Assembly (NCBI GenBank): GCA_030340625.1 | Contig: JAOPHQ010000624.1 | Coordinates: 1-64,000 of the forward strand | DNA length: 64,000 nucleotides | Source: Merluccius polli | Lineage: Eukaryota > Chordata > Actinopteri > Gadiformes > Merlucciidae | Direction: 5' to 3' | Shown: positions 44,811-56,698 of the stretch, piece after piece | How positions within the stretch are numbered: the stretch's first letter is position 1 | Layout: each line of letters begins with the position of its first letter | Notes under the pieces: generated by a model | The model's input: the letters and a program-made list of their open reading frames with translations, nothing else | Database searches by the model: none | What the model was told of the DNA's origin: nothing | Program-made: the position numbers and the translations under genes

Positions 44811-46316
44811 ATGGAGAACAAAGTCATCCCAAATCCTATACTTCCAGCGGCGGGAGTCCGCAGGAACATCGCAGCGGACAGTGGTGCTGGTCCTCCTTCT
44901 GGAGGACATCATGACGACAGGTCCTCAAACCCTAGGAAACTAGGGAGGGTCCTGTCTGATCACAGCACCCCGTCCAATGCAATCATGCGCTGTCGGAGAC
45001 CATTTGTAATGGGAACCTTCAACGCATGCACAGCGAGAGAAGAAGCGAGACTGGTGGAACTAGCACATTGTGCTGAGGAGCGGGGAGTGGAGATCCTGGG
45101 GATACAGGAACATAGAAGAGTGCACACAGATGACCGGATCGTGTACCAAAGAGTGGAGAGATGTACGTTCATCTCTGCATCAGCGTGGCAAAACAAGGCC
45201 CAGGCCGCAATAGGTGGCGTAGGGTTAATGTTGGGTTCTCGGGCGCGTAAGGCTTTCCGTCGGGTTTACCACCACACCGACAGGATCCTGATCGCAGAGT
45301 TCTTGGGCAACCCAGTAACAACAGTCATAGTTGTGTACTCACCCACCAATGTGGCACCAGCTGAGGAGGTAGAGAAGTTCTTTGAGGACCTTGAAACAGC
45401 GGTCCGAGACATCCCAGTGCACAACTTCATGGCAATCCTTGGGGACAATGCAAGGCTTGGACCTGAGGACGCACCCTTCCCTTACCACGACTCTACCAAC
45501 CGCAATGGCGCCTACCTCACCGCCTTTCTCATGGAACACGAGCTACTGGCAGCAAACACCATGTTCCGGAAAAGAACAGGCAAGAGATGGACCTTCCGAG
45601 ACCGAGCCACAGGTATGCTACGCCAGTTGGATTACATCCTAGTGAGGAAGAAGTGGAGGAACTCCATCCTGAACGCGGAACCATACAGCACATTCAGTTC
45701 TGTGGGCTCAGACCACCGCGTGGTCTCCATGAGGGTGCGGCTGAGCCTCAGGGTCCCAAAACCATGTCCCAAGATCCGGCATAATTGGAAGGTATTCTCC
45801 AACGACCCTGGCCTTCAAACCAGGTACACGGAGGAGGTGAGGAAATGCTTCCAGCAGCTGGACAAGGGAGCAGAGCCCAGCAACGAATACAGGAGATTCG
45901 TTGCTGCAAATGAGGAGGCGACCAGGCTGTGTGTGCCCAGGATGAAGAGAGTTAGAGCCTCCCTCCGATCCAAACACCCAGAGGTAGTAGCAGCACGGGG
46001 GAAGGTGGAAGAAGCCCGCCTCAACTTTGTGTGGGAACCAACTGTGGAGATGCGTGGGGAGCTGAACAAAGCCAAGCAGTTTCTCTTCAGCACCTATGAC
46101 ACCATCAAAGGAGATGAACTGATGGAGAGGGTGCGGAGGGTGCAGGCAGCACTAGGTGAACATCAATATGGGGAGGTCTGGAGGGTCATCAATGAAATGA
46201 CTGGGCGGAAGAGGACCAAGGAGGGACAGGTTGAGGGACACAGCCCTGAGGAGAGGGTGACAACCTGGTCCAGCCACTTCCAAAAGCTACTGGGAGTAAC
46301 AGCAAGACGCAGCTGA
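44811..46316 (+). pseudogene. LINE endonuclease ORF (5' part)
   Basis: A 501-residue frame. The AP-endonuclease landmarks are TFNACTAREE near residue 68, EILGIQEHR (catalytic Glu) near 95, VVYSPTN near 175, AILGDNARLG near 208 and GSDHRVVSMRV near 300. A linker follows (WKVFSNDPGLQTRYTEEVRK and on). The frame stops at TGA 46314-46316 in the region where the family continues into reverse transcriptase, so a frameshift has split the polyprotein. The enzyme would nick target DNA at insertion. Confidence 0.8.
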
Positions 46317-47271
46317 GGAAGAAGAGATACCCATTAGTCCTCCGAAACCTGAGCATTGACGACGGTCCCTTCACACTCAGAGAGCTTGCCAGGGCAAAAA
46401 CCACAGTGAGAGGGGGGAAAAGCGCTGGTCCCGGACGGCATACCCCCAGAGGTCCTGAAGAACTGCGATCTCGACGACATCACTCTGGATTTTGCAACCT
46501 TGCTCTGTTGCACAATCAGCAGCCTGACATGTGGTCTCTCTCAAACATCATCCCAGTGCCCAAAGCTGGAGACCTCTCAAGCTGGACAACTACCGAGGCA
46601 TCAGCCTGACATGTATCATTGCAAAAGTCTACAACCGCATGATACTAAACAGGATCCGGGCAAGCCATCGACCCTCACCTGAGGGAGAACCAGAACGGCT
46701 TTCGAGAGGGTAGAACTACCACAGCCCAGATCTTGGCACTTAGGAGATGGATTGAGGAAGTAAAGAAGGACAACCTAACTGCAGTCCTATGCTTTATTGA
46801 CTTCAAGAAGGCATTTGACTCAATCCACAGAGGCATGATGGTGAAGATCCTTAAGGCGTACGGCATTTTCTCCCAACCTACTACATGCAATAGAGACCAT
46901 GTACGCAAGAACAAGGGCCAAGGTGGTGACCACAGATGGCAACAGCGAGGGAGTTTGACATCCTGGCCGGGGTAATGCAAGGGGACACACTAGCCCCCTT
47001 CCTCTTCATTATAGTCCTGGATTATGCGCTCAGGAAGGCAATCAGTGGGAAAGAGCAGGATCTTGGTTTCATGCTAACACCAAGAAGGTCGAGACGACAC
47101 CCCGCTGTAGTTCTCACAGACCTTGACTATGCAGACGACATCAGCCTGCTCGCCGACAACGTGGAACAGGCACAAGAACTACTGAGCAGAGTAGAGCTAG
47201 AGTGCGCCAAGGTTGGTCTCAGGCTAAATGCCAAGAAAACTGAGGTCATCACCTACAACGTTCCGCCAGAA
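46317..47271 (+). pseudogene. LINE reverse transcriptase, frameshifted
   Basis: Several frames together give the RT core: NYRGISLTCII-like motif near 46590, NGFREG-type motif near 46690, AVLCFIDFKKAFDSIHRG (46780-46840), FDILAGVMQGDTLAPFLF (46955-47010) and TDLDYADDISLL (catalytic YADD, 47120-47155), then GLRLNAKKTEVITYNV. At least three frame changes occur. Coding stops where the hAT-like insert begins. Confidence 0.78.
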
Positions 47272-48314
47272 CATGGGTCGGGAACGTGGGGCTCACGAGC
47301 CCCCAATGGCTCTTTTGCCGACGGCTGGGGCTCTCGGACGAAATTAGTTGAGGAAAAAAAAAAATGTAATCAAGGAATCAGACTAGGTCTACCCTAATAT
47401 AATGCTAAAATAACAGTCAATACTAGGGGAGATCTGTGTCATTACATTCGGAGAAAACCAGATTTTTTTTAATCAACCCGACTCTCCCAACACGCACACA
47501 CACACACACGCACGCTGGCCCTATAATGACAAGGCTTCGTGGCAAATAGGCAGTTACAGTCTATCTGAGTAATATTGTTACATTCGCGGCTCGTTGCCAT
47601 GTCAATATCAAACAAAATCACAGATTTCCCTCCATTTCCGTCAGTGAGAAAACTTTCATTGTTAGGCTAACGTTGATGTGTGTGCTAATCAGGGCTGGAC
47701 TGGGGGGGTGCGGGGAGGTGCGCACGCGCAATCGTCACACACCCCGGTCCGACGACCGACGGCGGGGGGGGGGGGGGGGGGCTGGCACGTAACACACCCC
47801 GGTCCGAAGACGGACGGGGGGGGGGGGCGCGTAACACACCCCGGTCCGACGACCGACCGCGGGGGGGGGGGGGGGCGCGATCGTTAACCGCCGCCTCCGG
47901 TTGGGCCAAATTACTTTATTTTTAATTTTTATGACAGTCCTGGGCCGGCCCAAAGATGTGCGTCTGCCCCCGATGGCCAGTCCACCCCTGGCGCTAATCA
48001 AAATGTTAAAAAGGAAAAAGCCCGAAAAGAAAGTCCGCAACTTTCAGCCCGATTGGACAGATTGCGTTCGTGGAAAGAGCTGGGAGTGGCGATCTGTCTG
48101 TTATGTAATGAGAAAATTGCGTCCATGAAACAATGCAATGTTAAACGCCACTTCGTCACTCACCATGCACATTTTGCAGCAACATATCCTATGTAAGTTA
48201 ATATATCCAAACTTTTGCTTGTAACCGTCTTTATGTGGCTCTTCAGAGATTTTTTTTTCTTCTTTTTTTTTGTAAAAAGTGGCTCTCCAAGGCAAAAAAG
48301 GTTCCCGACCCCTG
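47272..48314. mobile_element. hAT (Charlie-like) element inside the LINE
   Basis: Ends CATGGGTCGGGAAC and GTTCCCGACCCCTG resemble the CAGGGGTCGG start of Charlie-type hAT elements. CGCCAGAA is exactly duplicated at 47264-47271 and 48315-48322. The interior has three poly-G blocks separated by CGTAACACACCCCGGTCCGA repeats (47740-47880) and a transposase fragment near 48007-48195. Removing the element restores the LINE coding order. Confidence 0.88.
48007..48195 (+). pseudogene. BED-finger fragment of hAT transposase
   Basis: The first frame reads KRKKPEKKVRNFQPDWTD. After a frame change near 48095 it continues LCNEKIASMKQCNVKRHFVT and HHAHFA before a stop. The C-x2-C ... H-x3/4-H layout (CLLC ... 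HFVTHH) is a BED-type zinc finger as found at the N-terminus of Charlie-like transposases. The rest of the enzyme is absent. Confidence 0.72.
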
Positions 48315-48932
48315 CGCCAGAACATCAACCGCTGACAACAGCAGGAGGCACTGTGCTGAAAGAAGTCATGGACTTCAAGTACCTGGGCTCATGGGTCAAC
48401 TCAACCGAGCAAGATCTAAAGGTGAGGAAGGCACTTGCATGGAAGGCCCTGAACGGCGATGAACAGTGTATGGAACACCAACCTCCCCCGCCAAATCAAA
48501 CTCAGCTTCTTCTTCGCAACAGTAGAGTCCATTCTCCTCTATGGCAGTGAATGCTGGACCCTGAAGCCAGCCCTACAGAAGTCTCTGGATGGGTGCTACA
48601 CCAGGATGCTGTGTGCAGTGCTCAACATCAGCAAGAGCACACATGTAACCAACAAGGTCCTGTATGAAGGAATACCGAGGGTGAGCGAGAAGATTGCCGT
48701 AAGGAGAATGAGACTGGCAGGACACTGCCAAAGGCATTGAGAGCTGCCAGCCAGCAAATTGGTGCTGTGGGAACCAACACATGGGCATCACTCACAAGGA
48801 CGTCCCACACTAACATATGTGGATGTACTCAAGAAGGATGTTGGAGCCCAAAGTACCAGCGAACTGACCAGATGTATGGAGAATCGGGATGACTGGAAGC
48901 AACGATGGAAGGCTCGTCTGAGGACGACCTAG
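48315..48932 (+). pseudogene. LINE C-terminal region after the insert
   Basis: Coding resumes with FKYLGSWVNSTEQDLKVRKA, then in a shifted frame LPRQIKLSFFFATVESILLY, KSLDGCYTRMLCAVLN and RRMRLAGHCQRH. A final part includes VDVLKKDVG and DDWKQRWKARLRT before TAG. This is the thumb and C-terminal tail typical of the same LINE family. Confidence 0.75.
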
Positions 48933-48940
48933 AAGAAGAT

Positions 48941-49095
48941 AGTTTATAGTATAGTTATAGTACAGTTATAGTAATAGTTATATTACAGTATAGTTATAGT
49001 ATAGTTATAGTATAGTTATAGTACAGTTATAGTATAGTTATATTACAGTATAGTTATAGTATAGTTATAGTATAGTTATAGTACAGTATAGTATA
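48941..49095. repeat. TATAGT-type array, third block
   Basis: TATAGTATAGTTATAG repeats between the LINE end and the BEL/Pao LTR. Confidence 0.95.
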
Positions 49096-50374
49096 TGTCA
49101 AGTTGTACCGTTTTTGTTTTGGTGTTTTTCAGTCTGTTTGGTTTGTTTGGATTATCCTCTGTGCATTTTTCCCCAACTTGAAATGGATGTGACACTGATG
49201 GAGCTGAAGGCACTGGAATTTACTCAAAGACTTGGGACAAGACAACTTTGTTCCGTTTTGGTTTCTCTTTTTTTTCTTTTTATTTCGAGTTCAAGGTACA
49301 AGTCCAAGGTAATTGAAGACAGTTAGTACCAGTAAACAGAGCAGGAGTCTTTTGTCCCTTTAGTCCCTTGGTTAGCTAGTCAGTTACAGTAGTTAGAGTA
49401 GTTAGCCGTAGAGTGGCTAGAGTAGCTAGCAGTAGAGTAGCTAGAGTAGCTAGCAGTAGCTAGCAGTAGCTAGCAGTAGAGTAGCTAGAGTAGCTAGCAG
49501 TAGCTAGCAGTAGCTAGCAGTAGGTAAAAAACCTGAAGGGAGACATGGCAGAATAGGGAACATGACAAGTTAATTAGGCAATAATGTGCAATGGTTTGTG
49601 CAAAATGCAAATATGTAATGTGCAAAAATGCTTAATATAAATATGCCATAAAAAATAAACATTGTAACATAAGTTAGACATAAATATAGACTTTGTACAA
49701 AATAGAATTATTTGTGAATAAAATGAGCATATAGACATTAAATATCCAAGTTCACTTTACCATAAGCAACCCTACTATTGCCTATAAGCGTCTGCAGCAT
49801 TCAAACAGTATTAAACGCAAATGTCAAGCGTTAGTACACATCACGCCAACTTGGGCCTGGCCATTAACCTTACAAAGTTACAAGGGGTGAAACAAAAGAA
49901 GAAAACTATTTACTGAAACCAGTGTGAAGACCAATGCTACCACATAATGCACCGTCGCGAGACAAACAGTTTAAATGCCATTAAGTCTCGCTACAAACAA
50001 CCAGTTCTACCGCGATGTAACCAAAACCCACAGTGCTTACCGGCTGCCTCTCCGAGTTTCAGTGTCACGCAAAGGATTTCCAAATTATTTAAGTCACGCA
50101 CAGCAAGCTTTTGTGTGCGACTCTCGCCAGTGTTTCTCCCAACTGAGACGCAAACCACCTAATTAAAACACCCGTGTGCCGAGTTTGCTGCGAAACCAAA
50201 TCAGCTCGATAGCGGACAGCTGACGCTGATTAGTCGGCTCACGCTTCTCTTAATTAGCTTGCGTTTACCATGGCAAAGGCAACACCCATTTTTTTCTACA
50301 GTTTTTTTCCTTTTTCCCCCGTGCGCTTTTTCCAGTGAAACTAAAATCAGCTGCAGACCTAGTCTGACGCGACA
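49096..50374 (-). repeat. 3' LTR of the BEL/Pao element
   Basis: 1,279 bp. It contains the AGTAGCTAGCAGTAGCTAGC minisatellite (49380-49520) and is preceded on the coding strand by a purine-rich GAGTGGGAGG (50375-50386), the likely polypurine tract. Compared with the 5' LTR it has about ten scattered changes plus an 18-20 base indel near 49710 and different AGCTAGCAGT copy number. Confidence 0.92.
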
Positions 50375-50530
50375 CCTCCCACTCGAGCTTCCTGTACCTT
50401 GACAGGAAGGTCGCACACCAAAAAAACCCCACCACATCAACACTAGGGGCACTGCTCCTCAACAGGCAATAAAACTACGAGCCGTCTAACGTCTCTGCGC
50501 AGTACCACACAGTTGAGTCTTCCATTCCGG

Positions 50531-51420
50531 TCACCAGAGGTGTGGGCTGCTGGTTGCTGAGGTTGGACTGGGACACAGCTGCCTGTGGATGACGAGAACT
50601 TGGGCGTCTCTGACGATGCCCTTTGGGTCAGGAGCTACAGTGACTACTCCTGCCAAGTCTAAACTGCCCTCGCAAGGCGTTCTGATCGCAGAGCCAAACA
50701 ACATCACCAACAGAGACATTTCTTTCTGCGGTATGCCACTTGGATCTTACGAACAGGTTTGGGCCGGCAAGCTGGCGCCATGCATTCCAGAACTCGTTAA
50801 CCTGGATTTGGATCTCTCGGAGCCGCTTGTAGGGGTAGTTCTGGAAGTCAAAGGACTTGAGGTCACCACTGTGAGATGCTCGGCCAAGGAGGAGTGAGTT
50901 TGGCGTCACATATTGAATGCGGTCCTCCCTGCTCTGCACTCTCGCATCAATGGGCCGCTCATTTGCCAGGTTCGCTGCCATCTGGAGGGCTGTGAGGAAC
51001 TCACTGAAGGCGAGGTTTGTCTGGTTGCTCAGACTTTGGAGGGCTCTCTTTGCGACCCTTACGGCAGCCTCTGCAGCTCCATTTCGATGCGGTGAATCAG
51101 CAGGGAGCACTTTCCATGTCCAGCTTGTTCCATTTTTCACAGCATATTCCTTCCAGGTTTGACTTGTCTTGGCTACCCAGGAAACTGTACAGGTCTTCCA
51201 GCAGAGGTTTTGCACCGACAAAGTTGGTTTCCAGGGTCTCTGACCAGACCTTGGTGGGGTGCCCTCTTATGGCAGTAAACCTTTGGTAGGCCATGAGGAA
51301 GCTCTCTGTGGACATGCTGTTGACAAGGTCAATGTGCAGGGCCCCGGCTTGCCATGCAGCAGAAGACGACCCCCCCAGACCTTCATGGAGACTCTTCCTT
51401 TTGACGTCATCTTCCTGACC
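50531..51420 (-). pseudogene. BEL/Pao integrase, frameshifted
   Basis: Two frames on the minus strand: MSTESFLMAYQRFTAIRGHP (51315 onward), then SWTWKVLPADSPHRNGAAEA and AAVRVAKRAL (from about 51130), WHTAERNVSVGDVVWL and a last piece with GVVTVAPDPKGIVRDAQV. These are integrase core and C-terminal features of Pao elements. The stretch where the second catalytic Asp is expected reads WSETLETNF and looks damaged by small insertions. This and the frame changes indicate an inactive enzyme. Confidence 0.82.
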
Positions 51421-54292
51421 AGGTAAGGTCCGAACAGGTCAACGGGACATGAACTGGAATGGCGCCGCAGGTCTCGCTCTTTCTACTGGCAGGGTCACCC
51501 ATTATTTGTTGGCAGACTTGAGCTCTGGCCTTTTTGCAGTGGACGCACTGGTCGATGACTTGTTGGGCCAGCCTCCTGCCTTGCACGACCCAAGCCTTTT
51601 GCCGCATCCTAAGTAGAGTCCCAGCAACTCCTTCGTGGCCTTCCTGGTGACTTTGGCGTGCCAGCAGAGTCCCCAACCAGGTGTTGAAGGGGATCAGTGG
51701 AACAGCCCGGCCATCTGCTTTGAAGTGCTGGATCCTGCCACCGCACAGCAACAGCCCACTGGTTTCGTCCCTGTACGCAACCAGCCGGTTTGTTGTGGTG
51801 CTGGGAAAGGTGGCTCCTTCTTGTGCGGCGAGGCAGAGGTCTCGGAAGGCGTCTTCTCTTTCGGCCACTGTGACTGTACCAGCCGATGGGACTGCCTCCC
51901 ACTTTGGTTTTCCCCGGGCTTGGCCATGGAGAAACTTTTTTGCTGCCCTCCAGACCAGTGCAAGAGACTTTACCAGTCTGGTCAGGCTGCTGAAACGCTG
52001 GATTGTCATCAGGTTTGTGACGGCAGTCCCAGCAGGAGGCCTGTGCAGGTCGGCAGGGCTAGAGGTTGGTTCCAGCTCGGGTTCCTTCTTTGCTCCCGCT
52101 CGGGTCAGAGCCGCAACGAATGCCTTCTTCTGAATGCGCATGATATTTTCTCTGGCTTCCACAGCAACATCTTTTGCGGATTTCACGGGCCACTCACTCT
52201 CTGGGAGGCTTAAGAACTTGGGACCAAGCTGCCATTCTGTGCCTTCATCTAGCTCCTTTGGGCTCGCCCCTCTTGTGATAATGTCTGCGATGTTGAGGGG
52301 CCCAGGAATCCACCGCCAGTCATGGACACTTGTGCTACCTTGGATTTCTCCAATTCTATTGCCAAAGAATGTTTGGTAGCCGTAGCTCTCACGTTGGATG
52401 GCACACAGGACTGTTTGGCTGTCTACCATGTGGTACCACTTTTCCACATGGATGCTACAGTGCTTCTGGAAGTGCTTCTTCAGGCGACCAGCGTAGACGG
52501 CACCGCAGACTTCAGCCTTGACAGCGTCGCCCTTGTGGTCTAGAGGCGTCAACCTGGCTTTGGCTTCGACCAGTCGCAGGGTTACGTTGTGTGGCATTTC
52601 CCACCGTAGGTAGAGCACAGCACCGTAAGAACGCTCGCTGCCATCAGAGAAGGTGATACCACAGGGGTTGGCACAGGTGTCAGGTGGTGTCAAAGCTCTG
52701 GTGAATTTCAGCTGGCTGAGCTCAGCGTAGTCTTCCAGGAGGCAGATGGCGTCTTCCCGAAGGCCCTCTGACAAAGGTGCATCCCATGTATCCTCAGATG
52801 GACTGTACTTGACTTTTGCCTCCTGGAAGGCTCTTCTTACCAGGATGGCTCCCTTCTGCTTGACCGGTGTCGCAAGGCCGAGGGGATCGTACAGCCCAGA
52901 GACTTGACTGAGGAGCTCTCGCCGGGTGAGTGGATTTGGTGCCTGGGCCCTGACTTCCTCTTTTGACAAGTTTACTCCCAGACGCATTTTCTTCTTCTTT
53001 TTGGAGAAGTTTACAGCCACCATCAAGTGAAGCTTGTCGTGGCCTGGATCGTACCCAAGGCCCAGGGCTTTGTTGTTCTCCTCTGAGAGTTGGTTTGGGA
53101 GGACCATCACTGCGGGTTCTTTTTTCTGGGGGTCACCTGGTTCTGACCTCCCACTTTGGCCTGAATAGACCCATGGCTTCATGTAGAATCCACCAGCTTC
53201 TAGGATATGCTCAACATTTGCAGTAATTTTCTTGAGCTGGTTCAGGTCGTCATGCGAGGTCAATAGGTCATCGACATATGCGTCTTGCTCCAGCACTCTA
53301 CGCTCCTCTGCAAGATGGTGGAACATGGGCAGACTGGCTGTCTCCCGCATGGCGACTTGTGCGATACAGCCTGCTGGTTTATCGCCAATGTTGACCCTTG
53401 TGATGGCATATTCTTGGATGTCCTCTTCCTCAGAGTCTCTCCACAGGAAGCGATGGAGGTGTACTTCTTGGTCCTCAAGCCATACAGAATTGTACATTTT
53501 TTTGATGTCCCCAAGTGCAGCGAAGACACCTTGCCGGAATCGGATGAGGACAGCACGAATGTCATTGAGGACGTCTGGACCTTTGAGGAGTAGGTCATTC
53601 AGGCTCTGACCCTTGCATTTCTGACTACTGTTCCAGACAAGCCGGACTGGTGTAGTCACAGAGTGCGGGTTTGGAGCAATCAAGTGGCTGATATACCATA
53701 CGGGCCCAGTCCAGCTTGCCGACTCTTCTTTGGACAGTTTTACAGCAGCTCTCCGCTCAACCATCTCATGGACTTGAGCTTTGTAGGCCGCCTTCCATTT
53801 CGGCTCCTTTGCCAACTGCTTCTCTGTCCTCAAGAACGTTGCTTCAACGCCTCTCCTGTTGTTCGGCAATGTTGCTGGATCTTCAACCCAGGGGTATTTG
53901 GCATGCCAGTGTGGTTTCTCGCTGTGGTGATCACCAGTGGTGTATGTCAGTCCACTTTTTATCAGCTCCAGTTCCCGCTCTTCGGAGATTGACATCTCCT
54001 TCCCTCCAGGCTGGCAATTCCCACATCTGCAACCGCCGCACCTGGGCTCGCACGCTGCCCCGATGCTGTCCCACTTCCACCAGCTCATGAAGTCTCGGCT
54101 GGCGGCAGACGTTGTGGCTTGGGCAAGTTGAGGTGGCTGCGCTGCGCCATGGGTGATTTCTCTGTACTTCACAGCAGCTGTGCGCATGGAGCGAGCAAAG
54201 TGGGTTCTGGAGCCGTGGGCAGTGACCTTGACCTCTTCCAGGAGATCTGGATGAGAGCCACCAACTGTTTTCCCGAGGGGACCATCCCACAA
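51407..54292 (-). pseudogene. BEL/Pao pol: RT, RNase H, zinc-binding region
   Basis: A 961-residue frame without internal stops. The linker to the protease comes first (GPLGKTVGGSHPDLLEE). RT spans about residues 190-480, with GDIKKMYNSV near 260 and the catalytic YVDD at about 339-342. RNase H-like sequence with FSDGSERSYGAVLY is near 548 and WIPGPLNIADIITRG near 661. The HHCC zinc-binding segment of integrase is near 881-919 (HQEGHEG ... DQCVHCKK). The frame closes at 51407 just after the zinc region, before the integrase core. It overlaps the upstream Gag frame by 124 bases in a different frame. Confidence 0.88.
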
Positions 54293-56430
54293 GACAAGGT
54301 CACCTTCTGGGGGACGAGTTGGCCCTCTTTGTGGCTGATGAGCAGCTTGATTTTGGTGGGACGGACCAGCTCATGGAGAGGGATGTCGGGGAACAGTTTT
54401 TGCAGAGTCTTGGGTGGCACATGGCGATTGACTTCTGCGATGCTGTCCAGCCCATAGCACACGAGCTGGTGGGCTCTCAGGGTTCCCTTTGAGGTTGTGA
54501 CCCGGATCTTCAGGAGGTAGCGCTTGGTCTCCACGGTCACTCGCATCCCACCGACTCCATGGACTATGAGTGTCACGTCCTCGCTCCTCAAATTCAGCTC
54601 ACCAGCAGCTTCATGAGTGATGTAGTTTGTGTCGGACGCCAAGTCTATCAAAGTCCCAATTTTTTGGCCAGCGTTTGCAGTGACTTCCAGGATCATCATT
54701 ATGACGGGGAACTCTTCAAGGCCGTTTTCTGCCAGCAGACTCCTCTCCGGCACGGCTGAACTGAATGTCTTGGCGACAGAGTTACAGAACACGTGTCGGC
54801 ATCTCTGAGCAAGGTCGGGTGGCAGGCTTGTCAGGAATTCTTCCTGGGTTTCTGTGCCCTTTTTCCATGCACCTCGTGCTGCACTGGGCTTCGGCCACCG
54901 TGGCCCATCGCCTTGGCTTCCAGCCTTGGGACAGAGGTAGAAGTGGTGGCCCGGGCCTGGAGTGCCCTTACACCCATCGTTCTTGCACAGGAAGTTGGTT
55001 TTGCACTCTGCATACTCGTCGTGGACCTCAAGACACCTCCCACATGCACCAATCCTCCCAACTGCTTCCTTCTTCTCAGGTACTTTGAGAGTTCTGAACT
55101 TTTTGCAATAGTACAGCTTCTTTCTGTGGCCCCTCTCTCCACAGACAACACAGGGTGCTTGGGTGCTCGAGGCGTTGGTGGTCTTTGTGCGTGCATGCTT
55201 TTGCGGGACTCTTGCCTCTCTCCTGCTGGGTTCATCGTCCTTCAGTTGGTCCAACTGCTCGTAAATCCTCTCCTGACTTCTCAGGAACTTGAGGAGCATG
55301 TCGAACCTGTCTTCAGGGGAGGCGTCGTCGTCTTCTGACACATGGACCAACCACTCTTTCTTTAGGCCCTCTGGCAGCTTACTTTCCAGGGACTTTGTGA
55401 CGAGTGGGTTTTTCAGGGCGCCAGTGTTGCCCAGTGCACTGAGGTCATACAGGGCCTTTTCCACGATTTGGATCAAGTCCACAATCTTCCTGGGTTGGTG
55501 ACTTCTTACTGGTGGCAGCACCTGTAGCTCCTCGATAATTTCCAGTGCAATTGCAGTCTTGTTCCCGAACCTGTTTTCGAGGACACGAAAGATCTCCTCT
55601 GCCGTCCCGTACGTTGACAGGCGAAGGTCTCTCGCTACTTTGTCCTCCAGGCTGCCCAACAGCTGGATCTTCTTTACCTCCTTGGAGCCGGTCGGTTCTC
55701 CTTGCCTTTGGAGAGCCTCCCATTCTTTCCTCCAGAGGTAGAAGGTGCGCTTGTTGCCATCAAACTGTGGGAGTGCCGTCGGCTTCAGCTTGATGGCAGG
55801 TGACTGGTGTGCCATTTCCCCTGGGGACCTGTTGTCCAGCTTTGTCTCCAGTAGGCCAGCTTTCTCTGAGGTTAACTCAAGCAGTGACCTTTCCACATTC
55901 CAGATGCGCTGCTGGAAGTCAGGTCGTTGCTCTTCTGGGACCCACCGAGTCCACTGGCGCATGGTGTCTTTCGCCATCTTCACCAGCCGCTCAAGGTTGC
56001 TGAGCATCAGCTCATAAACCTCCAGCTTCAGGTCGGATTTTCTTCCTGTCAGTCGCTTGCAGTCCCTTTCGGCTGCCTCCAGTGCAAGAGCAAGTTCAGA
56101 GCAGCCAAAACTTTGCCACAGCACCTTTTGGACGACATCCTCCACTTCCTCCAGTTTCTGTTCGCAGTCCTCTGTTGTTTTCTTCACCTCTGTATTGATA
56201 ACTGCTTTCACAGCAGTTTCGAGCTCCGCCTCTTCAGTGAAGACTTCCACCTCCTCATTTGCCTCCATCACCTTCTCAGCCTCTAGCGTTACCTTGCTGA
56301 AGGCTTCCACCAGTTCTTCCGCCGACATTTTCTTGCATGACTTCAAGAGTGCGTTTGCTTGTCGGGTGAACCTCTGTTTGGCGGTCGTTCTCTCTCTTTT
56401 CAACTGTTGTAGAGACCTTGACTCGGCCAT
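54169..56430 (-). pseudogene. BEL/Pao Gag-protease ORF
   Basis: 753 residues starting MAESRSLQQLKRER. The N-terminal 150 residues are charged and predicted coiled coil. A DUF1759-like Gag core is at about 220-345 (ALPQFDGNKRTFYLWRKEW and LQVLPPVRS). Cys/His clusters follow at about 427-445 (CVVCGERGHRKKLYYC) and 463-500. An aspartic-protease region carries GTLIDLASDTNYIT near residue 593. The frame then runs past a likely frameshift, near 54290, and ends in sequence that is not conserved Pol. Gag would form the particle; the protease would process it. Confidence 0.86.
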
Positions 56431-56454
56431 TTTGGGAAGAACGTAGGGCTTGGC

Positions 56455-56640
56455 TTTTCAGCGGCAGGCGGGCCGGGCGTGGACTCAGCGGCAGGCGGGC
56501 CGGGCGTGGACTCAGCGGCAGGCGGGCTGGGCGCGGACTCAGCGGCAGGCGGGCTTGGCGTGGACTCAGCGGCGGCGGCTGGGCGTGGACTCAGCGGCGG
56601 CGGCTGGGCTGGCTTTGGCGCGCCGGTGGGCCGGGCTGGC
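56455..56640. repeat. GC-rich 27-bp repeat in the element leader
   Basis: About five copies of GGACTCAGCGGCAGGCGGGC-type units and shorter GGCGGCGGCTGGGC variants between the 5' LTR and the Gag start. In plus-strand terms this is the untranslated leader of the retroelement. Confidence 0.9.
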
Positions 56641-56698
56641 TTTGTCGTGGCGTTTCAGTCTGGCTGGATCTTCAACCAGCTGGACACCGGTTTTTTAC

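Larger units (their letters stand above)
44659..48941 (+). mobile_element. RTE-like LINE, nearly full length, inactivated
   Basis: A non-LTR retrotransposon with a 5' leader (44659-44810), an apurinic-endonuclease region, a reverse transcriptase with YADD box and a C-terminal tail ending at TAG 48930-48932. It is interrupted by a 1.04-kb hAT-like element at 47272-48314 and by frameshifts. The array of TATAG repeats continues on both sides. The RTE-like grouping is from overall motif style and is tentative. Confidence 0.82.
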
